Origin: Oehlia diaphana
Taxonomy: Eukaryota > Glomeromycota > Glomeromycetes > Glomerales > Glomeraceae
NCBI GenBank assembly: GCA_003833135.1
Contig: QZLH01000151.1
Span: forward strand, 8,642 to 45,459
Length of the DNA stretch: 36,818 nt
Direction: 5' to 3'
The notes under the pieces are model-generated. The model saw only the letters and a program-made list of their open reading frames with translations, was not told where the DNA came from and did not search any database. Below, in pieces: positions 33,750 through 36,818 of the stretch. Both the position numbers and the translations under genes were made by a program. Numbering within the stretch: position 1 is the first letter of the stretch; each line of letters starts with the position of its first letter.

Positions 33750-34615
33750 TTATTTAGTTTGAGAACTTGAAGCTCCTTGAGCTCCTTGAGAAATCTTATA
33801 TTGCATAATATCAATTGTTGCTAAAAATAGGAAAGGTATGAATAAATATAATACACATAAAAAGTTGAATATTAATGATGATGATCTTACATCTTAAATT
33901 GCTTTGTTTAGTTAAAATTGTTTGTCGTAAAGTTTCAACATTCTTTTTTACATACTCGACTTTATCAGAATAAAAATTTATAGCATCGGCCGAATTCTTT
34001 TTAAAGTAATAATATAGTTAATATGTTATTATAAATTAAATTAAGTTAAATCTAACAATAGAGATGAAGACAACATAATAACCTTTTCAACATAATAGCC
34101 TGTTCCAACATCTACCATTACTTTATCAGTATCAACCAATTCTCCTGGTACATAAAGGTATTTGTTTCGTTAAAGAGAAAATAAATATTTTATCAAACGA
34201 AAAAAAAAATGAAATTTTTTAATTATAAAAATAAAAAGGATATCGATTGTGTTAATGGAACAAGAAGAATATCTTTTCCTATAAAATAAAAGAAAAATTC
34301 GAAGATTGATAATGAAATTGATTTTGAAAAAATATTCATTAAATTGTCTTACCTTCTTTAATAGTTTTTACACTATCTATACAATCTTGAAAACGAGTTT
34401 GAGCTTGTTTAAGTTTTTCATACGAAGCTGTCAAATGAGCTACTTCCTAGCAAAAGCATTAAATTAAAACGCTAAAATACGAAACCAAAAAAAACAATTA
34501 GAATTATATGATCTTCTGTTACCTCTTCTAATTGTTTCTTAATTTCAACTAATTGAGTTATATCTAAGTCACTTAACTCTATAGTTGGTTGTTTAGCTGA
34601 AGTTGAGGCCGACAT
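33750..34615 (-). CDS. PFDN5: Prefoldin subunit 5
   Basis: Prefoldin 5 (yeast Gim5) is an alpha-type subunit of the hexameric co-chaperone that passes nascent actin and tubulin to CCT. Six exons (minus strand): 34615-34523, 34446-34353, 34278-34244, 34157-34083, 33996-33891 and 33820-33750. From the ATG at 34615 this gives 157 residues, the usual size; an in-frame ATG at 34675 would add 20 basic residues (MGKFRPDKKPFKFSTIEENN) not expected in the family. Conserved parts are [15 protein letters not shown], coiled coil [56 protein letters not shown] and a second coiled coil. The junction TQS|LYVPGEL is interrupted by an AT-AC intron with U12-type signals (34158-34243); all other introns are GT-AG. 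Confidence 0.95.
34158..34243 (-). other. AT-AC intron with U12-type (minor spliceosome) signals
   Basis: On the minus strand the intron starts ATATCCTTTTT directly after the TCG codon (34246-34244) and ends ACAAATAC directly before CTTTATGTACC. The 5' end is an exact match to the U12-type consensus RTATCCTTT. CTCTTTAAC near the 3' end fits the U12 branch site TTCCTTRAC at seven of nine positions, and its A lies 12 nt before the 3' splice site, inside the narrow U12 range. The intron is 86 nt and in phase 0. No GT-AG alternative keeps the conserved LTQS-LYVPGEL junction, because the reading frame hits TAA inside the intron and no GT follows TCG. Confidence 0.85.
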
Positions 34616-34675
34616 ATTATTTTCTTCTATAGTTGAGAACTTGAACGGTTTTTTATCAGGTCTGAATTTTCCCAT

Positions 34676-35191
34676 TTTTTTATTAGGAATTCTATTGATC
34701 TGTGTAGTACAAGACCTTTTGTTACACTATCGATTTTTAGTGACACAACTTTACGGTGTAGCTTAAAATTTTGTTATGTATAAAAAATATTTCCATGAAC
34801 AACAAACATATAAATTTCTTTTTCTCTTTTTTCAATGTTTTGGGATTTGAAAAAAAATTTTCAATATTTTTTTAATTTTTTTTCTCCGAAAAAGATTTAA
34901 ATCATGTTTCGTCATTAAATTAAATATTATGATACCATTTTTTTTTTTACTGATAGATAATCTGATGAATAAAGTTTTAATTGATTTTTACGAGAGGCCA
35001 ATAAAACTGATAATAGTATGTGATCGGTGACACATGATCTACATTTATAAATAAATACATATATATATATATATGCAGGGAGTATTTCTTTTTTCCAAAA
35101 ATTTTAAATATTTACAGTGTAAATATTTTAAATTTTTTTTTTTATTTTTATTTTTTTATTTTATATTTTTTTTTTAATATAATATATTAAA
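34676..35191. promoter_or_regulatory. Divergent region between prefoldin 5 and the zinc-finger-like gene
   Basis: About 516 bp upstream of both genes. It contains a (TA)n run at about 35059-35074 and long T runs. No specific site is identified. The first 100 bases (34680-34750) are less AT-rich and lie closest to the prefoldin start. Confidence 0.4.
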
Positions 35192-36316
35192 ATGGTAGAT
35201 TGCGATGAAAATGATAAAAATGATGTAATATGTATTTGTACACAATCAATATCGAAGCAAGACTGGCAGGTTAGTAAAAAAAAAAAAAAATTATAAACTG
35301 CATTATAAAAATGTAAATGTAAACGAATTCTTTAATTTTTCTTAGGATCATCAAATTGTATGTCCAAAAAGAAGATACACATGCACTTCATATCTTTCAT
35401 TTATTTGTATTACAGAAAGTAATGAATATTCGTTATCATTGATTGATTCAAATTGTCCTCTCTCTCTAAAAGAAATAGCCAAATTACAAGTACTACAAAG
35501 GTATGATTACGTGAGTAAATTTTAATAAAAAATTGTTTAAATTAAATTTAATGAATTTTATCATCATCATTAGTGAAAAAGGTAATAACTTGGAATGGTT
35601 GGAATCAAATAAAATTCCTTTTAAGCTAATTCATACTTTAAGAAAAGAATGTCCAACTTTTGGGAGCATGCAAGAAATGATGAATCATGTCGAAAACGTG
35701 TGTCCATACTGGAAAGTAAAATGTATGGATTTACCTTTTGTCAATTATTTACCTCGTTGGAGTTATACACCGGCTCATATGTTGATTAGAAATTCTCACA
35801 AAGATGATAAATGTTTAGAAATTTCTCGTCGAGAATTCATTTCTCATTCTACAGAAACGGTAAAATACATTTTTTACTTGATTAATTAAAAAGTTACAAA
35901 TATTAAAAACCTTTTTTTTTTTTTTTTTGTATGACTGTATTGTATTGTAGGCGCTTGATCCGATAAGTCAAAAAATTCGAGCTATTCCAATGATTTTTCC
36001 TTATTATTGTAAAATTTGCAATCAATATCTCCCATCTTCAGGTACTCATATATGTATTAAAGAGATAAATTCTAATGACAAACAAATTTATAATTCAGAA
36101 ATATTATGTCCCGGATGTAAATTAACAATTAGAGTAAAATCTGAAAAAGAAATTGAAAATACATGTGAAAGTTGTCGTAACAATAAAATAGGTGTACTTA
36201 TTATTCCCCCCGAACATCAAGAAAAGGAAATTATCAAATGGAAAAGTGGAATAAAGGAAAGAAGAGTAAAATGGTCAGTAATTAAGACACTGTTCTCTCA
36301 TAATAATACTATATAA
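35192..36316 (+). CDS. Cysteine/histidine-rich protein, TRAF-type zinc-finger-like, function unknown
   Basis: Four exons: 35192-35269, 35346-35500, 35574-35859 and 35951-36316, giving 294 residues; the start ATG follows an AT-rich leader and all introns are GT-AG in phase. Three Cys/His groups are visible. The first (residues 14-38) is CIC...W-x2-H-x3-CP-x4-YTC. The second (about residues 110-135) is ECPTFGSMQEMMNHVENVCP followed by YWKVKC, a spacing (C...H-x4-C...C) like TRAF-type zinc fingers. The third, in exon 4, is YYCKICNQYLPSSGTHIC followed by two CxxC pairs (CPGCK, CESCR), suggesting a zinc ribbon. It is not a family I can name. Ubiquitin-ligase adaptor or nucleic-acid binding are both possible; neither is shown. 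Confidence 0.75.
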
Positions 36317-36739
36317 AGGCTATTAATAAACAATGTAGATCGGTTTATATTTATTTGTTCCAATTAATAATTAATTACATTTCCTATATTGGGAAATAAT
36401 GTTTTATTGTCAGATATTTTTATATAATAATTTTTTTGTATTTTTTTTTTATTTACTTGTGTGTTTAATTTCAAATTTTTAAATATTACACCTAATTATC
36501 GGATTATGTTATTTTTTTCCCGCCAATTAATTTTTAATACATAAAGTATTGAATTTATAAAGTATGAAGAGTGACACGACATCAAAAAAAACACCACTTA
36601 TCAACGCGAGAGTGTAGTCTGATTTTTTTCAAGTTACAAACGTATACAATAATAACAATACACAACCTAAACTTTACTTTTAATTTTATAAAATTCTTTT
36701 TTAATCCCCCTTTTCGTTTCTTTATTACTATTCAAATAT

Positions 36740-36805
<66 letters not shown>

Positions 36806-36818
36806 TTTTTTTTTTTTT
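36317..36818. other. 3' region ending in a long poly-T tract
   Basis: After the zinc-finger-like gene the sequence is AT-rich with no gene seen. From about 36740 to the window end it is almost pure T with one A. This may be an assembly edge, a slippage-prone microsatellite, or the reverse complement of a poly(A) tail belonging to a retroposed sequence just outside the window. Confidence 0.6.

Noticed and set aside
34616..34675. Upstream in-frame ATG for prefoldin 5
   Set aside because: It adds 20 residues absent from the family, while the ATG at 34615 gives the usual length; it stays a possible alternative start.

Overview
The window looks like a contig from an AT-rich, intron-rich fungus, most likely an arbuscular mycorrhizal fungus (Glomeromycotina, Rhizophagus-like) or another Mucoromycota lineage. 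The support is: a TVP23-type Golgi protein, a Mrs6/REP, yeast-like ribosomal proteins, CFIm25 (absent from budding yeast), many short introns (mostly about 65-110 nt), very low GC, and intron-containing hAT and Tc1 relics. I cannot assign a species from sequence alone.

Layout. 1-5.2 kb: mobile DNA (repeat-rich start, Tc1/mariner relic on -, intron-bearing hAT relic on +, diverged tandem palindrome-bearing repeats). 5.2-6.5 kb: AT-rich, empty. 6.5-18.1 kb: a dense housekeeping block: TAF10 (-) / UTP23 (+) divergent; CFIm25-NUDT21 (-) / Rab escort protein (+) divergent; PEX14 (-); ribosomal protein uL23 (-) / DPH2 (+) divergent with only 72 bp between start codons. 18.1-23.1 kb: gene-poor AT desert with two MITE-like elements and diverged tandem repeats. 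23.2-24.8 kb: 14-3-3 protein (+). 25.5-29.5 kb: two tandem TVP23 paralogues (+), an aldo-keto reductase fragment, a decayed uL14 fragment and an intact uL14 gene (-). 29.9-33.4 kb: a very large, almost intronless dual glycosyltransferase (+). 33.7-34.6 kb: prefoldin subunit 5 (-). 35.2-36.3 kb: a cysteine-rich zinc-finger-like protein of unknown function (+). The window ends in a poly-T tract.

I rebuilt the exon structures by hand by requiring consistent phase, splice dinucleotides and conservation with the named families. In my models about 67 introns are GT-AG. One, in the prefoldin 5 gene, is AT-AC with an exact U12-type 5' splice site and a well-placed branch site. That minor-spliceosome intron is the most surprising item here. 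The second is a single polypeptide carrying a GT31 beta-1,3-glycosyltransferase-like domain, a GT32/A4GALT-like domain and a cadherin-like C-terminal module behind a multi-pass membrane region. Also notable: several microexons (3, 9, 11, 12, 12, 15 and 15 nt), a segmental duplication that left two TVP23 genes and a relic ribosomal-protein gene, and repeated occurrence of the octamer TCACGTGA.

The recognisable genes are mostly unrelated housekeeping functions (transcription initiation, rRNA processing, mRNA 3'-end formation, Rab prenylation, peroxisome import, translation, Golgi, chaperoning). They share divergent promoters rather than forming a pathway cluster.
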